This document shows positions 45,386 to 57,121 of a stretch of DNA of 64,000 bases, piece after piece. A program made the position numbers and the translations under genes. The notes beneath the pieces were generated by a model, which saw only the letters and a list, made by a program, of their open reading frames with translations, was not told the origin of the DNA and made no database searches. The DNA lies in assembly GCA_964403885.1 (NCBI GenBank), contig CAYOHY010000007.1:1-64000 (forward strand), written 5' to 3'. Source of the DNA: CAYOHY01 sp964403885 (GTDB taxonomy: Bacteria > Actinomycetota > Coriobacteriia > Anaerosomatales > PHET01). Position 1 is the first letter of the stretch. Each line of letters begins with the position of its first letter.

Positions 45386-48300
45386 CTAGCGCCACCCTTC
45401 GAAGCTCGAGCGCAACCGGGCGCGCGTGTCGGCCATGAGGACGCGTTGGCGCTCCCACGTCAGCGCGATGACCAGCAGCAGAAGCCCGACGATACCCAGC
45501 AGCAGCCACCAGACCTCGACGAGGACGATGAACGAACGGTACACCGCGACCGCCGACAACGCCCCCACCCCGCCGAAGAAGTAGGCGCGCGACTTGGCCG
45601 CCACGCCCCCGCCGATGGCGATGAGCGACAGTCCGAGGATCCACAGTGCGTGCCCGTTGGCCTCGGCGGCCGGTGCCGTGAGGCCCGCAACGAGCGGGAT
45701 CCCCAGGCCGACCGCAGCGGCCGCGTAGTCGAGCGCCACCGGGAACGGGCGCTGCGGAGCGAGCCGTGCGCTCAGGTACGCGCAGGCGACGAGGTACAGG
45801 GCGAGCGGCGTGGTGTAGAGCTCCGTCCAGCCCATGTCGAGCTGCCCGACCTCGATCCAACAGGCGGCCAGGACCGCGAACCCTGCGGCGTAGTAGCCGG
45901 GCTCGAAGCGCCAGCGCGCCGCCTGGGCGAAGCCGTGGACGCCCAACACGAGCGTGAGCACCGCAACGCCGTGCGCACCCACGTCGGCCCACGTGCCGAG
46001 GGGTACCCCGGCACCCAGCGCGTCGCCGGCCGAAAGCCACAGGGCCGCGGCGGTCAGCGCCGATGCGCCGAGACCCACGCACGTCAGCGCGAGCGCCGTG
46101 GTGCGGTGCGGCCCGTCCGGGCCACCCGCGGGGGTGAACGACACCGCGCCAAGCGCCACACCCGTCGCCGCGAGGGCGGCGACTGTGACCCAGGGCTGCG
46201 GGTCGAGGTAGGCAAGCCAGAAGAGCACCGACGCGTACAGCGACGCGCCGGAGACCACCATCAGCCACTCGGTGGTGACGATCGAAGCGAGCGCCCACGC
46301 CACGGCGATGATGGCGAGCGCGCCTGCGAAGTAGCCGGACTCGCTGGTGGACTGGAGCGCGAGCAGCGACCCGGCCACCGACGCCGCGACGGCGCTGTGA
46401 CCGGTGAATCGCAGCTGCTTCGCCCGCACCGCGACGCACGCGGCGGCTATCGCTGCCGCGACCGTGGCGGCACCCACCGACCACCAGCCGACCGCTTGCT
46501 CGACGGCGAGCCCGTCGGCGGCGACCTGGCCCGCCAGAGCACCCGTCAGGACCGCGAGAGCCGGTGCGGCAAGCGCCCCGAACTCGGTGGGGTCACGCCA
46601 GGCATCGACGCCGAGGATGAGCGCGGCGACCAGCGTCAGAAGCGGAGCGAACCACGACGTCGCGAGTCCTTGGTCGGCCGAGACGATGAGCGGCACGACT
46701 GCGAGGCCGATGACCGCGACGCGGCCCGACCACACCGTGACGCGAGCCCAAAGCTCCCCGTAGCGTCCGGACAGCGAGCGGGATGACGCGATCCACACCC
46801 CGGCGAGCAGCGCGAGCGCGAGCCCGTAGACCTCGGGGCGCTGGTCCGGCAGGGCCCACGATAGGATCGACGCCAATGCGTAGAACGAGTACGCCGCGCC
46901 CGCGTAGGCGATGATCGGCTCGACACTGATCGCGGCCGCGGCGAACCAGCACGCGAGCGCTCCCAGGCTGAGCAAGGCATCGTCACGGGGTATCGACGAA
47001 CCGAGCATCGCCGGCGACTCCGCCACCGCCACGGTGGCGAGCGAGACAAGCACGAGCAGGCCAAAGGCGCCCACGACACCGATGCGCCGTCCGTCAGCCG
47101 GGACCCTCGCGGAGCGCGGCACAGGCTGCGGCAGGTAGACCGCGCGTGCGACCCACGCGACGGCGAGAACGCCGACAGCGAGCACCGTGACGTTGTCGAC
47201 GGCATCGAGCACCGCACACACCTGCAGCACCGTCAGCAGCTCCGCGGCCATCTTGGGCACGCCCATGAGCGGCTCCGAGCGAACCCACTCAAGCACCGAG
47301 AAGCCCAGGGCCACGAGCGCGAACGACGCCGCGAGCCACCACGACGAACCGGAGAAGAGGCCGATGCCCGCGCCCCCCAGCGTCGCCGCGACGAACACCG
47401 TCACCGCACCCCACTCGGCCGAGACCCCTGCCTGCGCGAGGAGCGGCATCTGACCCGGCTCTCGGTTGCGGCGGATGAGCCAGCCGCTCAGGACCCATGT
47501 GAGTCCTAGCACGATGAGCGCGAACACTTGGATCCGGCCAGACGCACCGAGCATCGCACACGCTTCGAGGACGAGCGACGCCTCGGCGACCATGCCCACC
47601 ACCGAGAACGGCGCGCCCGCCCGCAGGATCGCGAATCCGTGTGCGCCCAGCGCTAGCAGTGCGTAGATGCCGACGATCCACCAGGAGTCGCCGGTGGTGC
47701 CGGCGGCAAGCCAGCCCGCCACCAGCACGAGTCCCTGTGCGATCGCGGCCAGCAGGTGCGAGACCCGCTCTGCCACGACACGGGTGCGCCAGAAGACGAC
47801 GCCGGCAGCAAGTGACGTCACCGCCGCGCACGCGACCTCCGTGACGCCGGCGGTGCCGATGAAGACCAGGTCGCCGAGCAGTCCCACCCCGGCACCCGCC
47901 GCGGCGACCGGGGCGGCGTACTCGAGCACCCGCGCGAGCGAGCCAACGGTCTGAGACTCTCTCCCCCGCTCACCGGCGAGCTGCCACAGCACCGCGATAC
48001 CGGCGATGCCCGCGAGCCGCACGGGTGTGGTCACGTCGAGGCCCGCGGTGAGCAGCCACCACCAGCCGACCTGTGCGGCCGCGCCCACGACACCATAGAA
48101 GCGCTCGGCGAGCTTGACCTCGGTGAACCAGTAGACGGCGGAGCAGACGAACAGCAACGCGGCCCACGGCAACGGACCCTCCAGCTTGAGCCCGTCGATG
48201 GCGATCCAGCCCTCGAACAGGAGCATCGCCGAACCCACCGCGGTGAGCGCGGTGCCACCCACCTTGAGCCCGGCCTTGCGCGCCCACCAGCCGCCGGCGT

Positions 48301-48745
48301 AGAACCCGGCGGTCAGGGCACCCATCAGGGTGAGCCTGCCGGCCACACCCATGATGTCCCAGCCGATGACGGCGAAGATCGCGGCGGCCGCAACGACGAG
48401 GAACGCTCCGAGGAACGTGAGGACCGTGGTCCACGGCACCGGCTTGCGCTCGGCGCGCTCAACGGGGCGGACGCGCGGCAGTGGCTGCGCGGAGGCGGCC
48501 TGCGGCACGCGCTGGGGTTGTACGGCTGACGGCGCGACCGGCGCCGGTGCAGCCGGCTCGGGAGCGACCGGCACCCCGCTGATGATCGCGACGAGCGACT
48601 GCCGACGCGCGAGATGGCGGCGCGACAGCGCCTCGTAGGCGGAGTAGGGAACCTCACCGCGCTCGACACCTCGCGCGAGCTCATCGAGCAGGAAGTCGAT
48701 CTTGCCGATCTCGTCCCACTCGGACTGGTGTGGCCGTACGGCCAT
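45386..48745 (-). CDS. 1119-residue polytopic membrane protein, DUF2157-like
   Basis: A very large Ala/Val-rich membrane protein. The first 50 residues are a soluble helical segment (IDFLLDELARGVERGEVPYS), then an Ala/Pro-rich linker to about residue 105, then some 30 or more hydrophobic helices with few charged loops to the end. Proteins of this shape occur in actinobacteria (DUF2157/SCO-type) with no known function. No catalytic motif is recognisable. GGGGGGAG precedes the ATG. It ends 68 bases before rapZ and starts 30 bases after uvrC. Confidence 0.78.
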   Translation of the reverse strand: MAVRPHQSEWDEIGKIDFLLDELARGVERGEVPYSAYEALSRRHLARRQSLVAIISGVPVAPEPAAPAPVAPSAVQPQRVPQAASAQPLPRVRPVERAERKPVPWTTVLTFLGAFLVVAAAAIFAVIGWDIMGVAGRLTLMGALTAGFYAGGWWARKAGLKVGGTALTAVGSAMLLFEGWIAIDGLKLEGPLPWAALLFVCSAVYWFTEVKLAERFYGVVGAAAQVGWWWLLTAGLDVTTPVRLAGIAGIAVLWQLAGERGRESQTVGSLARVLEYAAPVAAAGAGVGLLGDLVFIGTAGVTEVACAAVTSLAAGVVFWRTRVVAERVSHLLAAIAQGLVLVAGWLAAGTTGDSWWIVGIYALLALGAHGFAILRAGAPFSVVGMVAEASLVLEACAMLGASGRIQVFALIVLGLTWVLSGWLIRRNREPGQMPLLAQAGVSAEWGAVTVFVAATLGGAGIGLFSGSSWWLAASFALVALGFSVLEWVRSEPLMGVPKMAAELLTVLQVCAVLDAVDNVTVLAVGVLAVAWVARAVYLPQPVPRSARVPADGRRIGVVGAFGLLVLVSLATVAVAESPAMLGSSIPRDDALLSLGALACWFAAAAISVEPIIAYAGAAYSFYALASILSWALPDQRPEVYGLALALLAGVWIASSRSLSGRYGELWARVTVWSGRVAVIGLAVVPLIVSADQGLATSWFAPLLTLVAALILGVDAWRDPTEFGALAAPALAVLTGALAGQVAADGLAVEQAVGWWSVGAATVAAAIAAACVAVRAKQLRFTGHSAVAASVAGSLLALQSTSESGYFAGALAIIAVAWALASIVTTEWLMVVSGASLYASVLFWLAYLDPQPWVTVAALAATGVALGAVSFTPAGGPDGPHRTTALALTCVGLGASALTAAALWLSAGDALGAGVPLGTWADVGAHGVAVLTLVLGVHGFAQAARWRFEPGYYAAGFAVLAACWIEVGQLDMGWTELYTTPLALYLVACAYLSARLAPQRPFPVALDYAAAAVGLGIPLVAGLTAPAAEANGHALWILGLSLIAIGGGVAAKSRAYFFGGVGALSAVAVYRSFIVLVEVWWLLLGIVGLLLLVIALTWERQRVLMADTRARLRSSFEGWR

Positions 48746-48775
48746 CGGTGCTCCCCCCACACGGCGTGACCTGCG

Positions 48776-50671
48776 CTAACAGGGCGCCTCTCCACCCTTC
48801 CCTTCTACCCATTGTGTCACAACGGCGTGGACGTCCTCGGCCACGTCGCGCGGGATCCCGGGCACCTGCGCGATCTCGTCGACGGTCGCTTCGCGCAGCT
48901 TCTTCACCGAGCCGAAGTGCTTGATGAGGAGCTTGCGGCGCTTGGGGCCCACGCCGGGCACGTCGTCGAGCACGCTCGCCGTCATCGCCTTGCCGCGCAG
49001 CTCGCGGTGGTACTCGATCGCGAAGCGATGCGCCTCGTCGCGCACGCGCTTGACCAGGTAGAGCGAGGGGGCGCCGCTGGGCAGCACCACCGGTTCCTCG
49101 GCCCACGGGACGAAGAGCTCCTCCTCGCGCTTCGCAAGTCCAGCGACGGGGATGTCGGCGAGTCCGAGCTCGGCGAGCACTGCGCGCGCGGCGGTGAGCT
49201 GCGGCTTGCCGCCGTCGACGATCACCAGCGAGGGCCGGGAACCGAAGCGGCCATCGGCCATGCGCTCGGGGGCGAACCGGCGGCGCAGCACCTCGGTCAT
49301 CATCGCGAAGTCGTTGGCCTCGCCGGTGTCGAGGCGCACCTTGAAGCGGCGGTACTGCTTGTTGTCCGGCCTGCCGTTGGTGAACACCACCATCGAGCCC
49401 ACCGAGTGGCGTCCGTGCAAAGTCGAGATGTCGTAGCACTCGATGCGCAGCGGGGGCGCCGGCAACGCGAGCGCGCTCTCGAGCTGCAGGAGTGCCGCGT
49501 TCAGGCGCTCCTCGTCGTAGCGCGTGCGGACCTTGAAGCGCATGAGCGTGTGGTGCGCGTTGCGCTGCGCGAGTGCGAGCAGGTCGTGCTTCTCCCCTCG
49601 CTGCGGCACCGTGAGCGCCACCTTGGCGCCGCGTTGCTCGGTGAGCCACTCGGCGACGGCGTCGGGCGAGCCGGGGAGCTCCGGGAGCACGAGCTCCTTG
49701 GGGGTGTCGGCGACATCGGAGTAGTAGCGGAGCAGAAAGCCCTCCACGAGCTCGTCCATGGGCACGTCGAGGCCCTTGTCGAGCACGAACTCGTTGCCGT
49801 AGAGCACGCGCCCTTCTCGGACGACGAAGACGTGCACGCCGGCGACGGTCTCCTCGCGGTGAAAGCCGATGACGTCCATGTTGAGCGGACGCGAGCTGAC
49901 CACCGTCTGACGCTCGCGGATCGAGCGGACCGCCTCAAGGCGGTTGCGGTGGCGGGCGGCCGCCTCGAAGTCGAGCTCCGCTGAGGCCGCGCGCATCTTG
50001 CGCTCGAGGTCACCTTCGAGGTCGTCGTGCTTTCCGGCCAGGAACCGCGCCACGCGGGCGACGTTTTCGGCGTACTCCTCGCGGGTGATGGCGCCGATGC
50101 ACGGGCCGGGGCCCAGCCCCACGTGGTGGTCGAAGCAGGCCCGACCGGTGGGCGCGCCGTCCTTGGCGTTGACACGCTTCCACTCGGCACAGGTCGCTCG
50201 GCAGATGGGGACGATGCGGCGCACTGTGTCGATGGTCTCGCGTGCGGCACGCGAGTCGGTGAACGGGCCGAAGTAGCGCGTGCCCGGGCGGTGCTTCTCG
50301 CGGGTGAACTTGATGGACGGGAACGGGTCGTCCAGGGTCAGCGCGATGAAGGGGTAGCTCTTGTCGTCTCGGTAGTCGACGTTGTAGGGCGGGTTGAACT
50401 GGCGGATGAGGTTCTTCTCGAGGATGAGCGACTCGACCTCGTTGGTGGTCACCACGTAGTCGTAGCTCGCCACCTGCTCCATCATCAGCGGGATCTTCTC
50501 GCGCTCGTCTTGCCCGCTCGTGTACTGGCGCATGCGCTTCTTGAGCGACTTGGCCTTGCCCACGTAGAGCACCTCGCCCGCGGCGTCCTTCCACAGGTAC
50601 ACGCCGGGTGAGTCGGGCACCGAGCCGATCTGCTCGGCGACGGTGGGGTTGAGGGGGCGCTCGTCGTTCAT
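48776..50671 (-). CDS. uvrC: UvrABC excinuclease subunit C
   Basis: A 631-residue nuclease. N-terminal GIY-YIG domain with SPGVYLWKDAAGEVLYVGKA, a UVR motif (AASAELDFEAAARHRNRLEA), the RNase H-like endonuclease domain with IECYDISTLHG and VIVDGGKPQLTA, and C-terminal helix-hairpin-helix motifs. It cuts both sides of a DNA lesion marked by UvrAB. The ATG at 50671 is chosen; another ATG nine bases upstream is possible. UvrA is two genes upstream on the same strand. Confidence 0.97.
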   Translation of the reverse strand: MNDERPLNPTVAEQIGSVPDSPGVYLWKDAAGEVLYVGKAKSLKKRMRQYTSGQDEREKIPLMMEQVASYDYVVTTNEVESLILEKNLIRQFNPPYNVDYRDDKSYPFIALTLDDPFPSIKFTREKHRPGTRYFGPFTDSRAARETIDTVRRIVPICRATCAEWKRVNAKDGAPTGRACFDHHVGLGPGPCIGAITREEYAENVARVARFLAGKHDDLEGDLERKMRAASAELDFEAAARHRNRLEAVRSIRERQTVVSSRPLNMDVIGFHREETVAGVHVFVVREGRVLYGNEFVLDKGLDVPMDELVEGFLLRYYSDVADTPKELVLPELPGSPDAVAEWLTEQRGAKVALTVPQRGEKHDLLALAQRNAHHTLMRFKVRTRYDEERLNAALLQLESALALPAPPLRIECYDISTLHGRHSVGSMVVFTNGRPDNKQYRRFKVRLDTGEANDFAMMTEVLRRRFAPERMADGRFGSRPSLVIVDGGKPQLTAARAVLAELGLADIPVAGLAKREEELFVPWAEEPVVLPSGAPSLYLVKRVRDEAHRFAIEYHRELRGKAMTASVLDDVPGVGPKRRKLLIKHFGSVKKLREATVDEIAQVPGIPRDVAEDVHAVVTQWVEGKGGEAPC

Positions 50672-50681
50672 GGAAGCCATC

Positions 50682-51862
50682 CTACGGCAACGCGACGTCG
50701 GCGAGTGTGGTGCCGATGTCGTGGGCGTCGACGAGCGCGACACGCCTGAGCTGCCAGCCGAAGCCGTCACGCGACGAATCAGTGATCGCCACCCTGTTCG
50801 CCGGCGCGCCGAGGTAGTACAGGCGGCTGTCGGGACTGATGACAGGGGGCCAGCGCTCCGGGTCGCTGTCGAGACCGTACTTCGCGATGTCGGTGTCGAG
50901 CCTGCCGGCCTGCAACGCCGTGGTGACCTCGGGAGTGCTTGGTGACAGCCCCGAGGCGCGGGTCTGGTCGAACGTCGTCGCATCCTTGGCCGAGGCGGGC
51001 GCCTTGTCGGAGCCCGCGGTCGCGAGGATGGTGTCGGCCATGCCGCCGCTCGTGGGGATGGGCGCGGTGGCGACCTGCTCGGCCACGGCATCGGTCAGGC
51101 GTGCGAAGGCAGCCGCTCCGTCGATGCCGCGCGTGAGCGCCTCCGCGGTCGCGAGGCGATGCCTCCACAGCAGCACCTCGTCAGGGGTCGACCCCGGGGT
51201 GACGCCGGACGCGGCTGCGGCGAGCCGATCTGCGCCGACCACACCGGAGCCGGCGAGCGCTGCGGCGAGCAGGCGCGCGTTGGCGACGCCTGCGTCCTCG
51301 CCCGCCGGTACCGCCGGCCTGCCGGGGGCCGCCGCCCGCAGCTCCTTGGCGGCTTTGGTCGCGGCCTCGATGTCGATGCCGGCGGCGCGGTTCTTGGCGC
51401 GCAGGTAGCGCGGTCCGCCTGCAGCCTCCTCGGCATCGAATGACGCCGAGAACTCGGTCGCGTCAAGCACGAGGCGGGGCTCGACGGTGCCGTCTCGGCC
51501 CATCACGATCTCAGCGAGCGGCGCACCCGCCGGCGAGAGCACCTGCACGACTCGGCGCCGGGCGTCAGGATAGGCGCGGGTCAGCGCCGAGCGAGCAGCC
51601 GCGGTGCCGATGAGGACGTCGGCCGCCGAGTCAGCCGCGGGTAGCGAGAAGCGCAGCACGGCCGTGCCACCGGACTCCCCCACCCCCACGGGATAGACGC
51701 CGGCCGCGAACATCGTGCGCGCGACCTGCTCGGCAGGCTGCGACGCCGCCAGCGGGTCTTGCGGACGCGCGGCGCACCCGGCTGACACGAGCGCGCACGC
51801 GAACGCGAGCGCACACAGGCTCGCGAGCACGGCACGCTTCGTGGGCCGAGCAGGCGCCGACA

Positions 51863-51863
<1 letters not shown>
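50682..51863 (-). CDS. putative lipoprotein between uvrA and uvrC
   Basis: A 393-residue protein with a lipoprotein signal (LASLCALAFACALVSAGCAA; lipid-modified Cys in SAGC) and an Ala-rich extracytoplasmic domain. The C-terminal part (PPVISPDSRLYYLGAPANR) hints at a small beta domain. I recognise no family. GTG start shares one base with the uvrA stop (TAGTG), and the stop lies 10 bases before uvrC, so it is embedded in the uvr operon although no repair role is apparent. Confidence 0.75.
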
Positions 51864-54796
<2,933 letters not shown>

Positions 54797-54883
54797 CCAG
54801 AGGAGTATCGATCAGACATTCAAGTATACGCCCGCGAGCGAATGCGCCGACGGGTGCGTGAAAGAGAGCAGATAGCACGCCAA

Positions 54884-54920
54884 ACGACGCGCACCCCTGA
54901 GTGACCGGAGTGCGCGTCGT
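54884..54920 (-). terminator. terminator after the FKBP gene
   Basis: A perfect 11-bp stem (ACGACGCGCAC at 54884-54894, GTGCGCGTCGT at 54910-54920) with a 15-base loop, followed on the minus strand by TTTGG. It lies 63 bases beyond the FKBP stop and upstream of uvrA. Confidence 0.7.
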
Positions 54921-54983
54921 CGTGTGAGCGATGAGGCGGCGATTCGTGGCGCCGGAGCAAACGGGGGCGTCGGGCGATACGAC

Positions 54984-55484
54984 CTACTGAACGCCCAGCA
55001 GGTCGACCTCGAACACGAGCGTGGCGTTGGGCGGGATGGCGTCTCCGGCTCCGGCCTCGCCGTAGCCCATGGACGCGGGGATGATCAGCATCCGCGTGCC
55101 GCCGACCTTCATGCCCTTGACGCCCTCATCCCATCCGGAGATGACCTCGCCGGCACCCAGCTGGAAGGTGAACGGCTGTCCTGCGTCGAGCGAGGAGTCG
55201 AACTTGGTGCCATCGGCGAGCCAGCCGGTGTAGTTGACGGTGACGGCCTTACCGGGCACGGCCTCCGCGCCGGTGCCGGTCTTGAGGTCCTCGACCTTGA
55301 GCTTGGTCACGTTCTCGACCTTGCCGGGGAACTCATGCGTCACCGCGGGCGGTGCAGGCTGCTCCTGAGCCGGCGGCTGCGTCGCGGGCTGCTCGGCGGG
55401 CTGCTCGGCCTGCGCGCATCCAGCGGATGCGGCGAGCGCCAGCACTGCCACAGCGATCATCGTCCAACGGGTGAAAAGCTTCAT
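54984..55484 (-). CDS. FKBP-type peptidyl-prolyl isomerase lipoprotein
   Basis: A 166-residue protein. A lipoprotein signal (MIAVAVLALAASAGCAQ, lipobox ASAGC) is followed by a Pro/Gln/Glu-rich linker and a complete FKBP domain: VNYTGWLADGTKFDSS, ISGWDEGVKGMKVGGTR, MGYGEAGAG and PPNATLVFEVDLL. It should speed folding of exported proteins at the outer face of the membrane. GGGAGG lies upstream of the ATG. Confidence 0.94.
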   Translation of the reverse strand: MKLFTRWTMIAVAVLALAASAGCAQAEQPAEQPATQPPAQEQPAPPAVTHEFPGKVENVTKLKVEDLKTGTGAEAVPGKAVTVNYTGWLADGTKFDSSLDAGQPFTFQLGAGEVISGWDEGVKGMKVGGTRMLIIPASMGYGEAGAGDAIPPNATLVFEVDLLGVQ

Positions 55485-55521
55485 CGCGAGAACCTCCCGA
55501 GAGTCGTGTACCGACCACATC

Positions 55522-56109
55522 TTAGCGGTTTCGCCCCGTCCGGGCCGTCAACGGCCACAGAAGATGGGGCACACCCCGCCCGGTCAGCGCATCAGCGAGT
55601 AGGTGAGCGACCCACCCCCATCCGAGACATGCGCCGATGACCCACGAAAGGCCGACGTGCGCACAAAGGATGGATGCACCCACCCCCGCGCAGGACGCGA
55701 ACAAGAGCGAGTGGGTCATACCCCGGTGCCCGGACACCGCCCGGACGAGAGTCGATAGACCCACCAGCAGCGCGGCGGGCAGCATCAGCCATAGCCCGAT
55801 ACGGATCACCGGACCCAGCGCCTCAACGATCGCCGCTCCCCACGTGGGTCGCACATAGGTTGCGACGAGGGCGGCCCCTGCGAACACGGGGGCAAGTACG
55901 CCCACGGCCTCGAACGCGAGCTTGCGCGGAATGCGTCGGCTGGCCGTCGAGCCCCCGTGGTCGAGGTCGGGCGCGAGCGACCCGGCGGCGGCCGCTGCCA
56001 CGCCGAGCACGGCCGTGACCGGATCGACGCCCTGGCCGCCAGCGCGAAGCACCCACAACGCCACGACCGTGCTGCCCGTACCTATGAGAAGGTGGGTCCG
56101 ACCCCTCAC
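55522..56109 (-). CDS. YdjM-like (DUF457) membrane-bound metal-dependent hydrolase
   Basis: A 195-residue membrane protein with about four helices. Conserved His/Asp motifs are THLLIG at the start, APDLDHGGS, GHRGMTHSLLF and HLLADALT. These form the metal site of the YdjM/DUF457 family, whose substrate is unknown. GTG at 56109 is chosen because GGGAGG lies eight bases before it. In E. coli ydjM is SOS-regulated; no such box is evident here, though uvr genes are close. Confidence 0.85.
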   Translation of the reverse strand: MRGRTHLLIGTGSTVVALWVLRAGGQGVDPVTAVLGVAAAAAGSLAPDLDHGGSTASRRIPRKLAFEAVGVLAPVFAGAALVATYVRPTWGAAIVEALGPVIRIGLWLMLPAALLVGLSTLVRAVSGHRGMTHSLLFASCAGVGASILCAHVGLSWVIGACLGWGWVAHLLADALTGRGVPHLLWPLTARTGRNR

Positions 56110-56204
56110 CTGTCCGGCCTCCCTGCAGATCATCCGGCGGCGTCCCACCGTGCGCGACGTGGTATCGCCAGCCTGACACCGGGGTCTGACACTGAAGAGA
56201 GGTC

Positions 56205-56666
56205 CTACCGGAAGACGACCTCGAAGCGCTCACACACGACGGGCATGTCCGGCTCGACCCTCCTGCCCAAAGCCTCAAGCTCTCGGCTGAACGCGGCTCG
56301 GTGTGCCGCTCGCCAGTACTCGAGTGATCCGTCTCCCTCACCCTCGGCAGCGGCGAAGTCGGCGTCCACCCGGTCGAACGGGACGACCTCAACGGTCGTG
56401 GCGCGGATGATGCACTGCGCGTCACCCCGCCAGTTCGTGATGATGCTGAGGTCCCCCACCTGAGGCAGCGGTTCACCCTCCGCCTCGTAGGACCACAACG
56501 CACCGGCTGTCGCCCGCTTCACTCCGGCGAGCACGAGCTCGGCGAGTTCATCGGCGTCAGCCTGGTTGTCACAGAAGTGCCACGCGCTGAACGTAGGCGA
56601 GGTCGCGGCTACGTCGGGGTGCGCCGCCAGGTACTCGAGCCACAAAGACTCGACTGTTCTGCTCAT
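56205..56666 (-). CDS. ASCH-domain protein
   Basis: A 153-residue protein with the ASCH fold: SAWHFCDNQADADELAELV, VLAGVKRATAGALW and QVGDLSIITNWRGDAQCIIR are the conserved strand-helix elements. ASCH proteins resemble PUA RNA-binding domains; some hydrolyse N4-acetylcytidine. Length is typical. GAGGAG lies upstream of the ATG. It is not obviously linked to its neighbours. Confidence 0.88.
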   Translation of the reverse strand: MSRTVESLWLEYLAAHPDVAATSPTFSAWHFCDNQADADELAELVLAGVKRATAGALWSYEAEGEPLPQVGDLSIITNWRGDAQCIIRATTVEVVPFDRVDADFAAAEGEGDGSLEYWRAAHRAAFSRELEALGRRVEPDMPVVCERFEVVFR

Positions 56667-56728
56667 TCGGTATGACTCCTCATGTCGTCGCACGGATCCA
56701 CACGGCTGATACGGCGTCCTCGACGTCG

Positions 56729-57103
56729 CTAGCTGCGAGCGCCGCGGGCGGCCTCCTCATCGAGACGGAACAAGACGATGCGTCGGATGAGCTCCACGGG
56801 CAGCGGCGTTCCCAGCGGGAACTGAACCGATCCCTTGCCGCGCTTGTAGGGTTCCAGCTCGTCCCTGAACGCCTCGACGCCGCTTCCGGTGGGATACAGC
56901 CCCACGTGGCGTGCGTACCCCGCGAAGTGCACCAGGTGCCTTCCGTTCAGGTCGAAGGTGGGGATGGCATAGCTGATCGTCTCGGTGGCTTCGGGGGCGG
57001 TCTCGCGAATGAGCGCACGCAGCTGCTCGAGCACCTCCCGCGTCTCGTCGGGGAACTCGGCGATGTACTCGTCGATGGTGGTTGCGGCCGAGCGGTTCGA
57101 CAT
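56729..57103 (-). CDS. DUF1801 (YdhG-like) protein
   Basis: A 124-residue protein with the DUF1801 pattern: TIDEYIAEFPDETREVLEQL, TISYAIPTFDLNGRHLVHFA and VGLYPTGSGVEAF. Family members resemble frataxin-like or intracellular iron chaperone folds, but function is not established. AGGAG precedes the ATG. Confidence 0.9.
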   Translation of the reverse strand: MSNRSAATTIDEYIAEFPDETREVLEQLRALIRETAPEATETISYAIPTFDLNGRHLVHFAGYARHVGLYPTGSGVEAFRDELEPYKRGKGSVQFPLGTPLPVELIRRIVLFRLDEEAARGARS

Positions 57104-57121
57104 CGGTGTCTCCTGTCCGTA

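Noticed and set aside
54797..54883. Possible SOS (LexA) box upstream of uvrA
   Set aside because: I looked for a CGAAC-N4-GTTCG type palindrome on both strands and found none; CGAGCGAATGCG does not fit.
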